A DNA stretch of 64,000 nt, from positions 4,526,001 to 4,590,000 of the forward strand of contig NZ_CP009428.1 of assembly GCF_000758725.1 (NCBI RefSeq), written 5' to 3'. Positions 51,752-60,314 of this stretch are shown piece after piece. This stretch comes from Paenibacillus odorifer (GTDB taxonomy: Bacteria > Bacillota > Bacilli > Paenibacillales > Paenibacillaceae). A model generated the notes under the pieces. It ran no database searches and was not told where the DNA came from. It saw nothing but the letters and a program-made list of their open reading frames with translations. Position numbers and translations under genes: made by a program. Position 1 is the first letter of the stretch. Every line of letters starts with the position of its first letter.

Positions 51752-52081
51752 CTAATCGGTGTCTTTCGGTGTCCAACGTCCCGCATCACGGGTATTAAAT
51801 TTATGCATTACCTTATTATGCGCTTCCGTCAGGTCTATCCCGAGAGAATTTGCAAAACAAACGGTAATAAACAGAATATCTCCCAGTTCAAGTTCAATGG
51901 AATTCTCAGCTTCATCAGACTTCTTAGGCTTCTCACCGAACTCATGATTGACCTCTCTAGCCAGTTCTCCGACTTCCTCGGACATGCGGGCCAGCATAGA
52001 GAGTGGACTGAAGTACCCTTCCTTAAACTGCGATATATAAGCGTCTACTTCACGCTGTATGTCACCAAGACTTTTGTCCAT
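51752..52081 (-). CDS. ypjD: MazG-type nucleotide pyrophosphohydrolase
   Basis: 109 residues. A small all-alpha NTP pyrophosphatase domain with metal-binding EEVGELAREVNHEFGEKPKK and ELGDILFITVCFANSLGID. These enzymes hydrolyse non-canonical or excess nucleoside triphosphates to monophosphate and pyrophosphate. Conserved first gene of the dapB-mgsA-bsh cluster; divergent from the YitT-family gene. RBS GAGGGGGAG is about 10 bases from the ATG. Confidence 0.92.
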   Translation of the reverse strand: MDKSLGDIQREVDAYISQFKEGYFSPLSMLARMSEEVGELAREVNHEFGEKPKKSDEAENSIELELGDILFITVCFANSLGIDLTEAHNKVMHKFNTRDAGRWTPKDTD

Positions 52082-52248
52082 AAAATGTAACTTCTCCCCC
52101 TCTGTATATCTTGCCTTCTGTTTGCCCCTATGTTATCGTAAAGACGTTTTGAAGACAATCTTTTTTGAATATTTTAACACACGCAAGAAAAGGTATACTT
52201 ATTATAGGAAAAGAAAAACTGCCTACAAAAGGCCTAACGAGGGATTTC

Positions 52249-53118
52249 ATGAATTCAAAAAAGGTAATTACAATCAGCAAGACAGTCGCTCCCATCTTGC
52301 TCGGAGCCGCAGTATATGCCTTCGGGCTACTGTATTTCATCATTCCAAATCAGTTGATGGAAGGCGGCGTAACCGGGATCACACTTCTCCTTAATTATGC
52401 CTTTAGTATTCCCATCTTTTTATCCACACTGCTGATCAACCTTCCTTTGTTTCTGCTGGGCTGGAAAGTCCTAGGCGGGCGGCAAATTGTGTATACAGGT
52501 GTAGGGATCGGGGCGTTGACCTTTTTCCTGTGGGTTTTCGAACGAATGATTACTGCGGGATGGATTATCCCCTTCAGTACCGAACACGACTTTATTCTTG
52601 CGGCACTGTACGCAGGAGTAACGCTTGGAACGGGGCTTGGGCTAGTATTCCGTTTTGGGGGTACAACAGGTGGTGTTGATATTGTCGCAAGAATTCTGGG
52701 ACGGAATTTTGGCTGGAGCATGGGGCAGATTATTTTGGCCATCGACATTATTATTATTGGCTCTTCCATCCTCTACATTCCTAAAGAAAAAATACTTTAC
52801 ACACTTGTCGCAGTTTTCATCTCATCACGAGTTATAGATTTTATCCAAGAAGGTGCCTATGCCGCCAAGGCATTTACAATTATCAGTGATGATGCACCGC
52901 AAATTGCCGATCTGATTACAGCGGAAATGGATCGTGGTGTAACCCTCATCCCTGCCATTGGTGCTTATTCCAAGCAAGCTAAATATATGGTGTACTGTGT
53001 AGTCTCAAGGCAAGAAATTCGCCGGCTAAGTCTGCTGGTCAAATCCGTTGATCCACGCGCCTTCGTAATTATTAGCGATGTACACGACGTACATGGAGAA
53101 GGCTTTCGAGAAACCTAA
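52249..53118 (+). CDS. YitT-family membrane protein (DUF2179 C-terminal domain)
   Basis: 289 residues. Five membrane segments in about residues 10-180 (VAPILLGAAVYAFGLLYFII, FLSTLLINLPLFLLGWKVLG, and others with the conserved GLGLVFRFGGTTGGVDIVAR), then a cytoplasmic DUF2179 domain with TIISDDAPQIADLITAEMDR and VTLIPAIGAYSKQ. Function is not established; homologues are common in Bacillales. B. subtilis has ypjC at this place, on the same strand as ypjB; here it is on the opposite strand, pointing away from ypjD. The start at 52249 follows GAGGGA. Confidence 0.9.
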   Translation: MNSKKVITISKTVAPILLGAAVYAFGLLYFIIPNQLMEGGVTGITLLLNYAFSIPIFLSTLLINLPLFLLGWKVLGGRQIVYTGVGIGALTFFLWVFERMITAGWIIPFSTEHDFILAALYAGVTLGTGLGLVFRFGGTTGGVDIVARILGRNFGWSMGQIILAIDIIIIGSSILYIPKEKILYTLVAVFISSRVIDFIQEGAYAAKAFTIISDDAPQIADLITAEMDRGVTLIPAIGAYSKQAKYMVYCVVSRQEIRRLSLLVKSVDPRAFVIISDVHDVHGEGFRET

Positions 53119-53119
53119 A

Positions 53120-53160
53120 TAAAAAGGAGTGTAGGCCATTTCAAGCCCACACTCCTTTTT
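53120..53160. terminator. Bidirectional terminator between YitT gene and ypjB
   Basis: AAAAAGGAGTGT-GGC pairs with GCC-ACACTCCTTTTT; T-runs on both sides serve both convergent genes. Confidence 0.92.
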
Positions 53161-53178
53161 GCTGTTTATAATTTCACC

Positions 53179-54081
53179 CTACGGAATCGGCTTCCAATTC
53201 TGATTCTGACCACGGTACTTGCGATAAGCTACATAGGCTAACGCAGCTATAATGAAGCTTGCTGCTAACCCTCCCCAAATCCCAAATTCTTGCGATGCCA
53301 GCGGCAAGGACAATGCGGGTTCATCCTTCTCTTTTCCGAACATCACTCTTACCGCATCCTGACCATAAGATACAATTTCAAGCAGGCGGGCACGTTCAAC
53401 TTTTTGTGAGGACGAAGGAATGCCGGCCGCATATGAGAGCCAAGAATCAAAAGCACTCACAACTTCAGGCTGGCGGGAGACAATCACTGCCGGCCGGATG
53501 TTATCATACCTGCCCTGCAGTCTTTCCAGAGCTGTTTTCCAGCCCGCCAAATCATTTGCAACCGCACTTTGCTCCATCGCATTTAGATCCTCACGAATCA
53601 GCTTGTAGTACTGAAGCCAGATAGGCTGACGCGGATGATTAAGACTATTGGCAGCTAGACGTAGCTTGGCGGCTGCCGCTTCCCATTGCTGTGGATTTAT
53701 TTTCGCGCCTGCCACGGTAGCCTTCAGGTCCATAATGACCCCTGACAACGCATTAATCCCCTCCACAGAGGTCATTCCCTCAAAGGATGTGGACACAAAG
53801 ATCTTGGAGATCGCTTCGGTCTCCTGTCGGACCTTCATTACATCCCCTTCCAAAACATACCCATACAACGCCTCAGCGGCTTGTTCCAGCTGCTGTGCTC
53901 CAGTCTTTCCGCTCATTACTGCCAAACCGTTACCCGAACTAACGTCGGCGCTTTGCTTCGAAGCATTGCCAGACCCTTCGCCATCATCCCCTAGCGCTGC
54001 TGAAGCCTTTACAACATCCATACTGGTCAGTAGCCAGCAGAATACTAGCACAACCACTACATAATATCTCCCGCGGAGCAT
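53179..54081 (-). CDS. ypjB: Sporulation-associated membrane protein YpjB
   Basis: 300 residues. N-terminal signal (YYVVVVLVFCWLLTSMDVVK), a mostly helical outside region (about 55-255) and one C-terminal membrane anchor (IWGGLAASFIIAALAYVAYR) with a basic tail. No catalytic motif. The match to YpjB rests on size, layout and position between qcr-ypjA and ypjD; B. subtilis ypjB is a sporulation-expressed gene of unknown function. AGGAGG lies 8 bases before the ATG. Confidence 0.75.
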   Translation of the reverse strand: MLRGRYYVVVVLVFCWLLTSMDVVKASAALGDDGEGSGNASKQSADVSSGNGLAVMSGKTGAQQLEQAAEALYGYVLEGDVMKVRQETEAISKIFVSTSFEGMTSVEGINALSGVIMDLKATVAGAKINPQQWEAAAAKLRLAANSLNHPRQPIWLQYYKLIREDLNAMEQSAVANDLAGWKTALERLQGRYDNIRPAVIVSRQPEVVSAFDSWLSYAAGIPSSSQKVERARLLEIVSYGQDAVRVMFGKEKDEPALSLPLASQEFGIWGGLAASFIIAALAYVAYRKYRGQNQNWKPIP

Positions 54082-54104
54082 GAAACTCCCCTCCTACCCA
54101 AGAA

Positions 54105-54195
54105 GAAACGACGTTGTCGTCTTTTAAAGACGATATTCGTTTCTCGTAAAATTATAAGGATAAAGTATAGTATAAAACTTATACTTCTTATAATT
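54105..54195. repeat. Composite hairpin repeat (families 1 and 2) upstream of ypjB
   Basis: The first hairpin (54105-54144, GAAACG/CGTTTC and TCGTC/GACGA arms) is copy 2 of the element at 10725. Five bases later a second hairpin begins: AATTATAAG (54150-54158) with CTTATAATT (54187-54195), inner AAGTATA with TATACTT, like the one at 12009. It occupies the gap between ypjA and ypjB. Confidence 0.7.
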
Positions 54196-54234
54196 CTAAA
54201 TGTATGGCAGGGGGACAAGGGATAGAACTGCTTA

Positions 54235-54882
54235 CTAACGTCTATTCTTGAACTGATAGATTGACTCTACCGGTCTTTGTCTTCTACTAAACAACCAAGC
54301 AGCTGCAACACTAAGCAGCGTAAGCGCCATAGTAAAGTACTGTACCTGAATTACATAATCGTTCAAAACAGAAGGTAACCACGGATAGATTCCGTAAGAA
54401 TAATCCAGCATATCGTTGGCGAGTGTCCATAGTAAGGCTAATGGAATCATTTTGCGGAAAGAAAAAAACCTTGCATAAATCAACGCTTCAACTGCCATCC
54501 CCGTATGGGAGATTACCAGCATCCAATCTTTCCAAACCAAAACATCACCGTGATAACCCCCGGCAAAAATAATGCTCACTGCCCATATCCCGTACTTCAC
54601 TGACGTAACGACCGCCAAAGCCTCAATAAGTTCCCTTACATTGTTTCCTGTGTAGCTTTTTGGAGGGAAGAGCATCAGCAACAGAGCTAAGGTAAAAAAC
54701 AAACTTGCGGTTGGGCTATCCGGAACAAATGGAAGCAGCCAGTGTGGATAATTAGCCGCAGTGAACTCCAGTTGATTGCCATACCATATGTAGCCATAAA
54801 TTGTACCCAGGAAATTTACGATAAATAACAACCAAATAATTCCCCGGTTCTTAAACAGTTTGTTAAACCAATGAACTGGCAT
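54235..54882 (-). CDS. ypjA: DUF1405 membrane protein YpjA
   Basis: 215 residues with about six membrane segments (NRGIIWLLFIVNFLGTIYGY, ASLFFTLALLLMLFPP, YGIWAVSIIFAGGY, DWMLVISHTGMAVEALIYAR, YFTMALTLLSVAAAWLF). It matches the DUF1405 family, always found next to the menaquinol-cytochrome c reductase operon in Bacillales; function unknown. The start MPVHWFNKLF at 54882 follows GGGGAGG; an ATG 117 bases upstream would overlap the qcrC terminator. Confidence 0.85.
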   Translation of the reverse strand: MPVHWFNKLFKNRGIIWLLFIVNFLGTIYGYIWYGNQLEFTAANYPHWLLPFVPDSPTASLFFTLALLLMLFPPKSYTGNNVRELIEALAVVTSVKYGIWAVSIIFAGGYHGDVLVWKDWMLVISHTGMAVEALIYARFFSFRKMIPLALLWTLANDMLDYSYGIYPWLPSVLNDYVIQVQYFTMALTLLSVAAAWLFSRRQRPVESIYQFKNRR

Positions 54883-54929
54883 ACAGATTATTAACCTCCC
54901 CAAGTAGTGGCACTTTACATTTAGACATA

Positions 54930-54959
54930 CAAAAACCTGACCGCATGCACGATCAGGTT
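54930..54959 (-). terminator. Intrinsic terminator after qcrC
   Basis: AACCTGA pairs with TCAGGTT over a 12-base loop and five Ts follow on the minus strand. Confidence 0.75.
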
Positions 54960-54973
54960 GCGTTATCATTATT

Positions 54974-55846
54974 TTACTGTTCGCTTTTTTGTTTGGCAAG
55001 CCAGCCGGCCAAGGTATCGATATCCGCTTCTGACAGACCTGCTCCCAACGCGGTATCGTACATTTTTGGCATCTGCCCTTGACCCTCTTTTATAATAGTA
55101 AGGATTGCTTCTTTGTCATGAGTGTCCCCAACTCCGCGAAGCGAAGGTCCGCCTGCCCCTTTCAAATCCGCTGCGTGACAGGTGATACAAGTGGCTTGTT
55201 TGTAGAGCCCCATAGCTGGATCATCCTTGTCCACAATCGCTACTTCTTTTGCCTTAACGGCGCTGGAGGTTGGAAGACCTTTTGCCCTGTTCTCCGCCGC
55301 CTTTTCTTCCCGTTGAACATCTTCAGGAATCTGACCCGTTTCAGCCATTTCATGTTTATATTCAGTCCAGGCTGTATTGGTCAAATAAACAATTGCTGCT
55401 AGGGACAAGAACATCAAAGATGAAGCAATCGGCCTACGGTAAAAGCGACGCTCTCTACCCGTATCCAAAAAAGGAGCCAACAGAAGTGAACCAAAAGCCA
55501 CACCAGTAACTCCTAGTGTACCCAGAACGATATAATCGCCCGAAGCATAAGGGAGCTTCAAATACTGATAGAGAAACAAGAAATACCAGTCAGGAATCGG
55601 GATAACCGTAGCACTAGCATTTGCTGGAAACCCTAGCGGAGCTGGCTCTGAAATAGTAAGTACTAATATTCCTACAAGTACAACGACTCCGACCATCCAT
55701 TCCTTCAATAGAAAGTTAGGGATAAAGGCTTCCGATTTGCCGGGGTAAGCCGTGTAGTCCGGAGGTGTGATAAATCCGTTCCCTTTGCGAACTCTGGAAT
55801 CACCGACATATACAACCTTTTCCTTAGAATTGTTTCCATGCGCCAT
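54974..55846 (-). CDS. qcrC: Menaquinol:cytochrome c reductase cytochrome b/c subunit
   Basis: 290 residues. Subunit IV-like part (about 45-165, three membrane segments, PDWYFLFLYQYLKLP) fused to a cytochrome c domain with haem site CITCHAAD (about 222) and the later Met ligand in GQMPKMYD. It accepts electrons from the Rieske protein and passes them on outside the membrane. It follows qcrB by 26 bases; qcrABC form one operon as in B. subtilis. Confidence 0.96.
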   Translation of the reverse strand: MAHGNNSKEKVVYVGDSRVRKGNGFITPPDYTAYPGKSEAFIPNFLLKEWMVGVVVLVGILVLTISEPAPLGFPANASATVIPIPDWYFLFLYQYLKLPYASGDYIVLGTLGVTGVAFGSLLLAPFLDTGRERRFYRRPIASSLMFLSLAAIVYLTNTAWTEYKHEMAETGQIPEDVQREEKAAENRAKGLPTSSAVKAKEVAIVDKDDPAMGLYKQATCITCHAADLKGAGGPSLRGVGDTHDKEAILTIIKEGQGQMPKMYDTALGAGLSEADIDTLAGWLAKQKSEQ

Positions 55847-55872
55847 CCGTATTCCTCCTCTCTCAGATTAAC

Positions 55873-56544
55873 TTACAACGGTCCGGAAATCCCTTGTCTG
55901 CGGATCATAATAAAGTGTCCTACGAGCAGACTAAGAAGCACCGCTGGGAGGAAGAATACATGTAGTGCGAAAAACCGAGTTAAGGTTTCGGCGCCAACAA
56001 TCGTTCCGCCTTGCATCAGTTCCTTCAGCACCGGCCCCATTACTGGAACAGAATTGGCTATTTCGAGAGTTACTTTTGTTGCGAAATAAGCTTTATTATC
56101 CCAAGGCAACAAGTAACCTGTTAAACCAAGTCCCAACATTACGAAGAAAATCAGCATTCCAACTACCCAGTTCATCTCACGCGGCGCTTTGTAAGAGCCT
56201 GTAAAGAAGACGCGCATCGTATGAAGGAACATCATAACAATTACTAGACTTGCACCCCAGTGATGCATCCCGCGGACAATCTGTCCAAATGCAACACTTG
56301 TCTGTAAATACTCAACACTAGCATAAGCATTAATAATGTCCGGAACATAATACATCGTTAAGAACATACCTGATAAAATCTGAATGACTGTAATAAAAAA
56401 GGTCAGTCCGCCAAAGCAATACACGAACGCAGAGAAATGATGGGCCGGATTAACATGCTCAGGAACCTCGTGATCGGCCACGTCTCTCCAAATTGGCGTA
56501 ACATCCAGACGTTCGTCAATCCAGTTATAGACATTTTTAAACAT
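55873..56544 (-). CDS. qcrB: Menaquinol:cytochrome c reductase cytochrome b subunit
   Basis: 223 residues, cytochrome b6 type with four membrane segments. Haem-ligand histidines are in FSAFVYCFGG-preceding HHFSA, MHHWGASLVIVMMFLHTMR and FALHVFFLPAVLLSLLVGHF; the quinol-site glycine and arginine pattern SYKAPREMNW is present. It holds two b haems and oxidises menaquinol. 5 bases separate it from qcrA. Confidence 0.97.
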   Translation of the reverse strand: MFKNVYNWIDERLDVTPIWRDVADHEVPEHVNPAHHFSAFVYCFGGLTFFITVIQILSGMFLTMYYVPDIINAYASVEYLQTSVAFGQIVRGMHHWGASLVIVMMFLHTMRVFFTGSYKAPREMNWVVGMLIFFVMLGLGLTGYLLPWDNKAYFATKVTLEIANSVPVMGPVLKELMQGGTIVGAETLTRFFALHVFFLPAVLLSLLVGHFIMIRRQGISGPL

Positions 56545-56549
56545 CAGAA

Positions 56550-57104
56550 CTACGCCTCCTCACGAGCTACTGTATTTGGCACAATGTCTCCCAAAAGCAC
56601 CCACCCGTTATCGAATTTCGTTTTATACTGATCAAGCGGCTTAGGAGCAACCTCGAGATTTTTGCCAAGCTTTGTATAACGTGCACCATGGCAAGGGCAG
56701 TGATATTCGTCCGGATGAGCTTTATTGTTGTTCCACCCGACCGTACATCCCAAATGTTTACAAATCGGTGAAAGCGCATAAATATCACCCTTCGCGTCTT
56801 TCCGGATCCACGCAGTGAGTGTCGCTGTACTGTCGTACCATCCGTCCTTCTGTTTCAATTCAAAAGTAAATTCCTGGGGCTCTTCGGTGATTTTGCTTAT
56901 CTCAGCAACCTTGATAAAATCTCCAGCACCCTTCTTATGTAATATCGGATCTACGACAAAACGGACCATTGGAAGAATTGTACCCGCCCCCATAAAAGCA
57001 GTGGCGCCACCAAGCGTGTAGGTCAAAAATTGCCTGCGCGACATCTCTTTACGGCTGGGTGGTTGTTCAGGCCATGTCTCCTGTTGTTCATTATGGCTGC
57101 TCAT
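56550..57104 (-). CDS. qcrA: Menaquinol:cytochrome c reductase Rieske iron-sulfur subunit
   Basis: 184 residues. Twin-arginine export signal SRRQFLTYTLGGAT in an N-terminal anchor, then the Rieske domain with [2Fe-2S] ligands in CKHLGCTVG and YHCPCHGARY. The start MSSHNEQQE at 57104 is preferred to an ATG 24 bases upstream; GGGGG lies about 12 bases before it. First gene of the operon. Confidence 0.96.
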   Translation of the reverse strand: MSSHNEQQETWPEQPPSRKEMSRRQFLTYTLGGATAFMGAGTILPMVRFVVDPILHKKGAGDFIKVAEISKITEEPQEFTFELKQKDGWYDSTATLTAWIRKDAKGDIYALSPICKHLGCTVGWNNNKAHPDEYHCPCHGARYTKLGKNLEVAPKPLDQYKTKFDNGWVLLGDIVPNTVAREEA

Positions 57105-57343
57105 ACTGTTATATAACCCCCTTCTCAAGATATAAGAAAGTATCTGTGGTGTCCGATCAGAGATGTCTCAATATAAATAATCCGTTTTCAAATCTTTTCA
57201 ATGAAATACATCACATACCATTTGGATTCAACCTAATAATAGCTTAGGCTCCAAAACCCGTCAAGAATATTGTCTAATTTGTGACAGGCTAAAAAGCGGT
57301 TTCAACCTGTAATTGTTGATTTTCTGTCACATTTATAAGGAGT

Positions 57344-57763
57344 TCATCTCCGCCACATCTCTTGAATTTTGATACTAATTCCACTGTTATTCTTTCCTTC
57401 TGGAGAAGCCTCAATGATAGGCAGAGAGAGAACTAAATCGCTTTCATAAATTTGGCTTTCTTGGAGAGGTACATCCGCTGTCAACACCACAACATGCTGG
57501 AAACCACTGGATTTGACTTTTTGGCAAATCTCATTAATTAAATTCACATAACCCTCTCCAGCATACTGAATGGCTGGGTAAGTCACGATCCGCCCCTTGA
57601 ACGGTATTTCCACCATATCCATGAAATTACGTAATCTTTCGAGTGCCTGAACGGTCTCAGGAGGACTCTCAAGTCCAGTTAATCCTGAAAAAGGTATGAG
57701 ACATGTATCATAGAATTTTCGATTTTCTTCCCAAGTGTCCACTTCAAAATCGCTGAATTTCAT
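57344..57763 (-). CDS. ypiF: DUF2487 protein YpiF
   Basis: 139 residues, soluble. The family start KFSDFEVDTWEENRKFYDTC and the pattern VEIPFKGRIVTYPAIQY are clear; function is unknown. Its position just upstream of qcrABC on the same strand is the conserved Bacillales one. The second ATG (57763) is chosen because GGGAG then lies 10 bases upstream rather than 4. The 239-base gap before qcrA shows no other gene. Confidence 0.85.
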   Translation of the reverse strand: MKFSDFEVDTWEENRKFYDTCLIPFSGLTGLESPPETVQALERLRNFMDMVEIPFKGRIVTYPAIQYAGEGYVNLINEICQKVKSSGFQHVVVLTADVPLQESQIYESDLVLSLPIIEASPEGKNNSGISIKIQEMWRR

Positions 57764-57917
57764 TCCCATTCATCTCCCTATGTATAATTGTTAATCTTTT
57801 TGATCTTTCGCAGATCTTCCTGAAGTTATAGAACCCATTATATTGAAGGAGGAGGATGAACGTCCAGATTTAGATTTTTTATTTTCGTTCGTTTAAGCAA
57901 AGTGAGTAGATTATAAG

Positions 57918-57949
57918 CAAAAAAAGAAATGCGCTAAGCGCATTTCTTT
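57918..57949 (-). terminator. Terminator overlapping the stop of the IDEAL gene
   Basis: AAAGAAATGCGC pairs with GCGCATTTCTTT (12 bp, 3-base loop), followed on the minus strand by seven Ts; it includes the last bases of the stop codon. Confidence 0.9.
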
Positions 57950-58127
57950 ATGCCAAACTTTTAAGTTCCTCAGTAAGATTTCGGAAAGCCATCTCATCTC
58001 CGGTAGCCAGCGCCGTGTCAATCTCACGGTGCAAGATGTCGGAGCGACGCTTTCGCAGCGCTTCATCCCACACCATTTCTGCCGCAAGTCCTAGCATCAC
58101 TTCATACGTAGCCTTCATTTTGTCCAT
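57948..58127 (-). CDS. IDEAL-domain small protein, 59 aa
   Basis: Small helical protein whose C-terminal half, REIDTALATGDEMAFRNLTE, matches the IDEAL domain pattern (I-D-x-A-L followed by D-x3-F-x2-L). It occupies the position where B. subtilis has ypiB, which ends in an IDEAL domain, but the UPF0302 part is absent here. The start is the ATG at 58127, 8 bases after GGAGG; a GTG at 58136 would overlap that site. Function unknown. Confidence 0.85.
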   Translation of the reverse strand: MDKMKATYEVMLGLAAEMVWDEALRKRRSDILHREIDTALATGDEMAFRNLTEELKSLA

Positions 58128-58373
58128 TCGATACACCTCCGCTGTTTAAGAGATCCTTTTTTCTTGTTATTTGATATTTTGATATCCATCAAGATGATTA
58201 TGTTTTCGGTTTCAAGAGAAGCGGCACCTACTAAAGCATATTCATCAATCCTGTCTTCGTTCTACATATTTGCCCATTACGCTCAATACTTCCTCTATTG
58301 TACCCATCAGCAGCATTAACGGATTCCTACATCTGCGTATGTAATCCCCATAAGCCTTTTCGCATGCGCACCT

Positions 58374-59459
58374 CTACCGAAGATACTTAGGTACGGCTGT
58401 CTCTATCCCCCATGGCGTCATCATCACAGCGAGTCCACCAGAAGTCTCGCCCAATTTAAGCATCCCTAGGTGCACCATCATCCGTATTATTCGTTGCTCT
58501 AGAATAGAAGCAGCACTGTCATAATAAAACGGTTTAATTAGCCACCCCACACCATCCACTAAAGAAGGTACTGTCACCCAATTACCGGCGCTAATGCTTA
58601 TCCAATACACAAGTGAAGGTAGATTTGGCACAGCCCCTTTATATAGTCTTAACCAAAAAGAGAATATCTGCATCAACGAATCACATTTTCCATCGTTTAA
58701 CACAGCCTCACCGGTCGCAGTAAGCCTTAGCCGGAAGCCTTCCTCAGTGATCCAGCGGCGGTGACGAATATAGTCATACAAAAGCGCAAATCTTGGAGGA
58801 TAATGCTCACATGCTCTCCCATAACCAAATCTCCAACCGCCTTTGCTAAGAAGCTCCTCCGGAATATGAAGCGCGTTCATCACACCTTGCTGGTACCGCC
58901 TATACATTGCCCCTTCCTGATTCAGTTCTGGCTCATTGTCCTTAATATATCTCAGCAGCATTACCAGATCACTGATCATTAATTCTCCTTCACTGCGATA
59001 CATAACAGGTTCAGGGCTAGTTGCGATGCTCTCTTTGATATGTGCACTCATCGTCTCCCGAAAACGTTCTTTTAAATCTTTGGGTACCTGGTACAAATAT
59101 CTGGTCTGCTGTGAGGAACCACTAAAAAGCCAGCCTCCACTTTTGAAACGAGAGACCATCTCCCGGAAACCTCCAGTTTTCCCTTCAGGTGCATCAAAGG
59201 ACGCTTGCCTTGCCACGGCCAACAAATCCTCAAGACTAAAGTATGTGCGTTCATCAAAAAGCAATGTATTCAAAAACCGTAAATCCTCCGGTGCGCATTC
59301 CCGGATATGAGACTCCATAAAACTTCTGCTTCCAAGCATAATCAAAATACTTTGGATCAAGTCGTGTTTGGAATTCTGTTTGCATTCACACCGGTAGCGG
59401 CCCGCTATGGCGGTCAGCTGTCCAATATCTGCATAAGTAAGCATATCCGCCAGATTCAT
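58374..59459 (-). CDS. Conserved protein of unknown function, 361 aa
   Basis: Not recognised with confidence. Soluble, mostly helical, without signal or membrane segments. It begins MNLADMLTYADIGQLTAIAG and has a SAP/winged-helix-like start (HDLIQSILIMLGS) and further winged-helix-like parts (SEGELMISDLVMLLRYIKDN, FRLRLTATGEAVLNDG). The general look recalls the N-terminal, DNA-binding part of XPB/Ssl2-like helicase-associated proteins, but no ATPase motifs are present. It stands alone in its transcription unit. A 246-base gap lies on its downstream side without a clear terminator. Confidence 0.8.
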   Translation of the reverse strand: MNLADMLTYADIGQLTAIAGRYRCECKQNSKHDLIQSILIMLGSRSFMESHIRECAPEDLRFLNTLLFDERTYFSLEDLLAVARQASFDAPEGKTGGFREMVSRFKSGGWLFSGSSQQTRYLYQVPKDLKERFRETMSAHIKESIATSPEPVMYRSEGELMISDLVMLLRYIKDNEPELNQEGAMYRRYQQGVMNALHIPEELLSKGGWRFGYGRACEHYPPRFALLYDYIRHRRWITEEGFRLRLTATGEAVLNDGKCDSLMQIFSFWLRLYKGAVPNLPSLVYWISISAGNWVTVPSLVDGVGWLIKPFYYDSAASILEQRIIRMMVHLGMLKLGETSGGLAVMMTPWGIETAVPKYLR

Positions 59460-59523
59460 GTTTTATCGCCTCACCGTTTTACTACCATTATGGGGAATAC
59501 TGCCTATTTTATTCCCTTTATTG

Positions 59524-59550
59524 CAAAAAAAATAACCCGAAGCCCGGGTT
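59524..59550 (-). terminator. Intrinsic terminator after the phosphatase gene
   Basis: AACCCG pairs with CGGGTT over five bases; eight Ts follow on the minus strand. The stop codon at 59549 touches the stem. Confidence 0.82.
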
Positions 59551-60136
59551 AATGCTGATTTTGCAGGATATGGCGAGTACAATTATATAAAATAGGATTC
59601 CATTCCCGCTCTTTCTTCTCCAGAATCGTCAAGGATAGATTGCCAATTCGTTCAGAATACTTATCCTTGTAAAGAGCAGTATACAGCTGAGCAAGAAATC
59701 CTCCATGGGATATGACGAGTATATTCCGATTGGGATGCAGTGCAGAAATATCTTCCATAAAAGCAAGAGCCCGAGCCTGAAGCTGTTCGTCGGTTTCTTG
59801 ACCGAGGGAGAGCTGGCTCCATTCCTTACCCCACTTCTCTTCACGTTCTGCGGCAGTAAGCCCTTCTACCTGCCCATAAGCACGTTCCCGGATACGCTGA
59901 TCAGGTTCTAATAGCGGAATTCCTAACTTGTCAGCAATAATCTTACCGGTCTCAGCAGCGCGGGAAAGATTACTAGTAACGCAGTAGTCCCAGCTGTACG
60001 GTTCCTGTAATAAGCGGTCAGCAAGCATTGCAGCTTGCATCCGTCCTTCATCATTAAGTGGAATATCACTTTGTCCCTGTATTTTCCCTATCGCGTTCCA
60101 GTCCGTCAATCCATGGCGTATCAAGCCGATTAGCAT
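59549..60136 (-). CDS. Histidine phosphatase family protein (phosphoglycerate-mutase-like)
   Basis: 195 residues. Catalytic RHG motif in IGLIRHGLTDWNAIGKIQGQ (His at about 8), SNLSRAAETGKII with conserved Arg, acid Glu in RIRERAYGQVEGL and the second His in ILVISHGGFLAQL. These are broad-range phosphatases of sugar phosphates and cofactors; the exact substrate is not readable. Monocistronic with its own terminator. Confidence 0.9.
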   Translation of the reverse strand: MLIGLIRHGLTDWNAIGKIQGQSDIPLNDEGRMQAAMLADRLLQEPYSWDYCVTSNLSRAAETGKIIADKLGIPLLEPDQRIRERAYGQVEGLTAAEREEKWGKEWSQLSLGQETDEQLQARALAFMEDISALHPNRNILVISHGGFLAQLYTALYKDKYSERIGNLSLTILEKKEREWNPILYNCTRHILQNQH

Positions 60137-60223
60137 GTTGCCTCCCCCTTTTCAGCAAAGTATTTGTCTCTTAATGTAACATGGATGAAATAAAAAGTCT
60201 TCTTTTTATGAGTTTTACAATGC

Positions 60224-60256
60224 AAAAAGCCCCTCATTACATTAAGTAAAGGGACT
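60224..60256 (-). terminator. Intrinsic terminator after the anti-sigma gene
   Basis: On the minus strand AGTCCCT pairs with AGGGGCT (one mismatch/G-U) across a 15-base loop and is followed by TTTTT. Confidence 0.65.
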
Positions 60257-60314
60257 CCTTCAATGTTCTGAATATTATAAACAACGGAAGCAAAGACATA
60301 CGTCTAATAACCCT

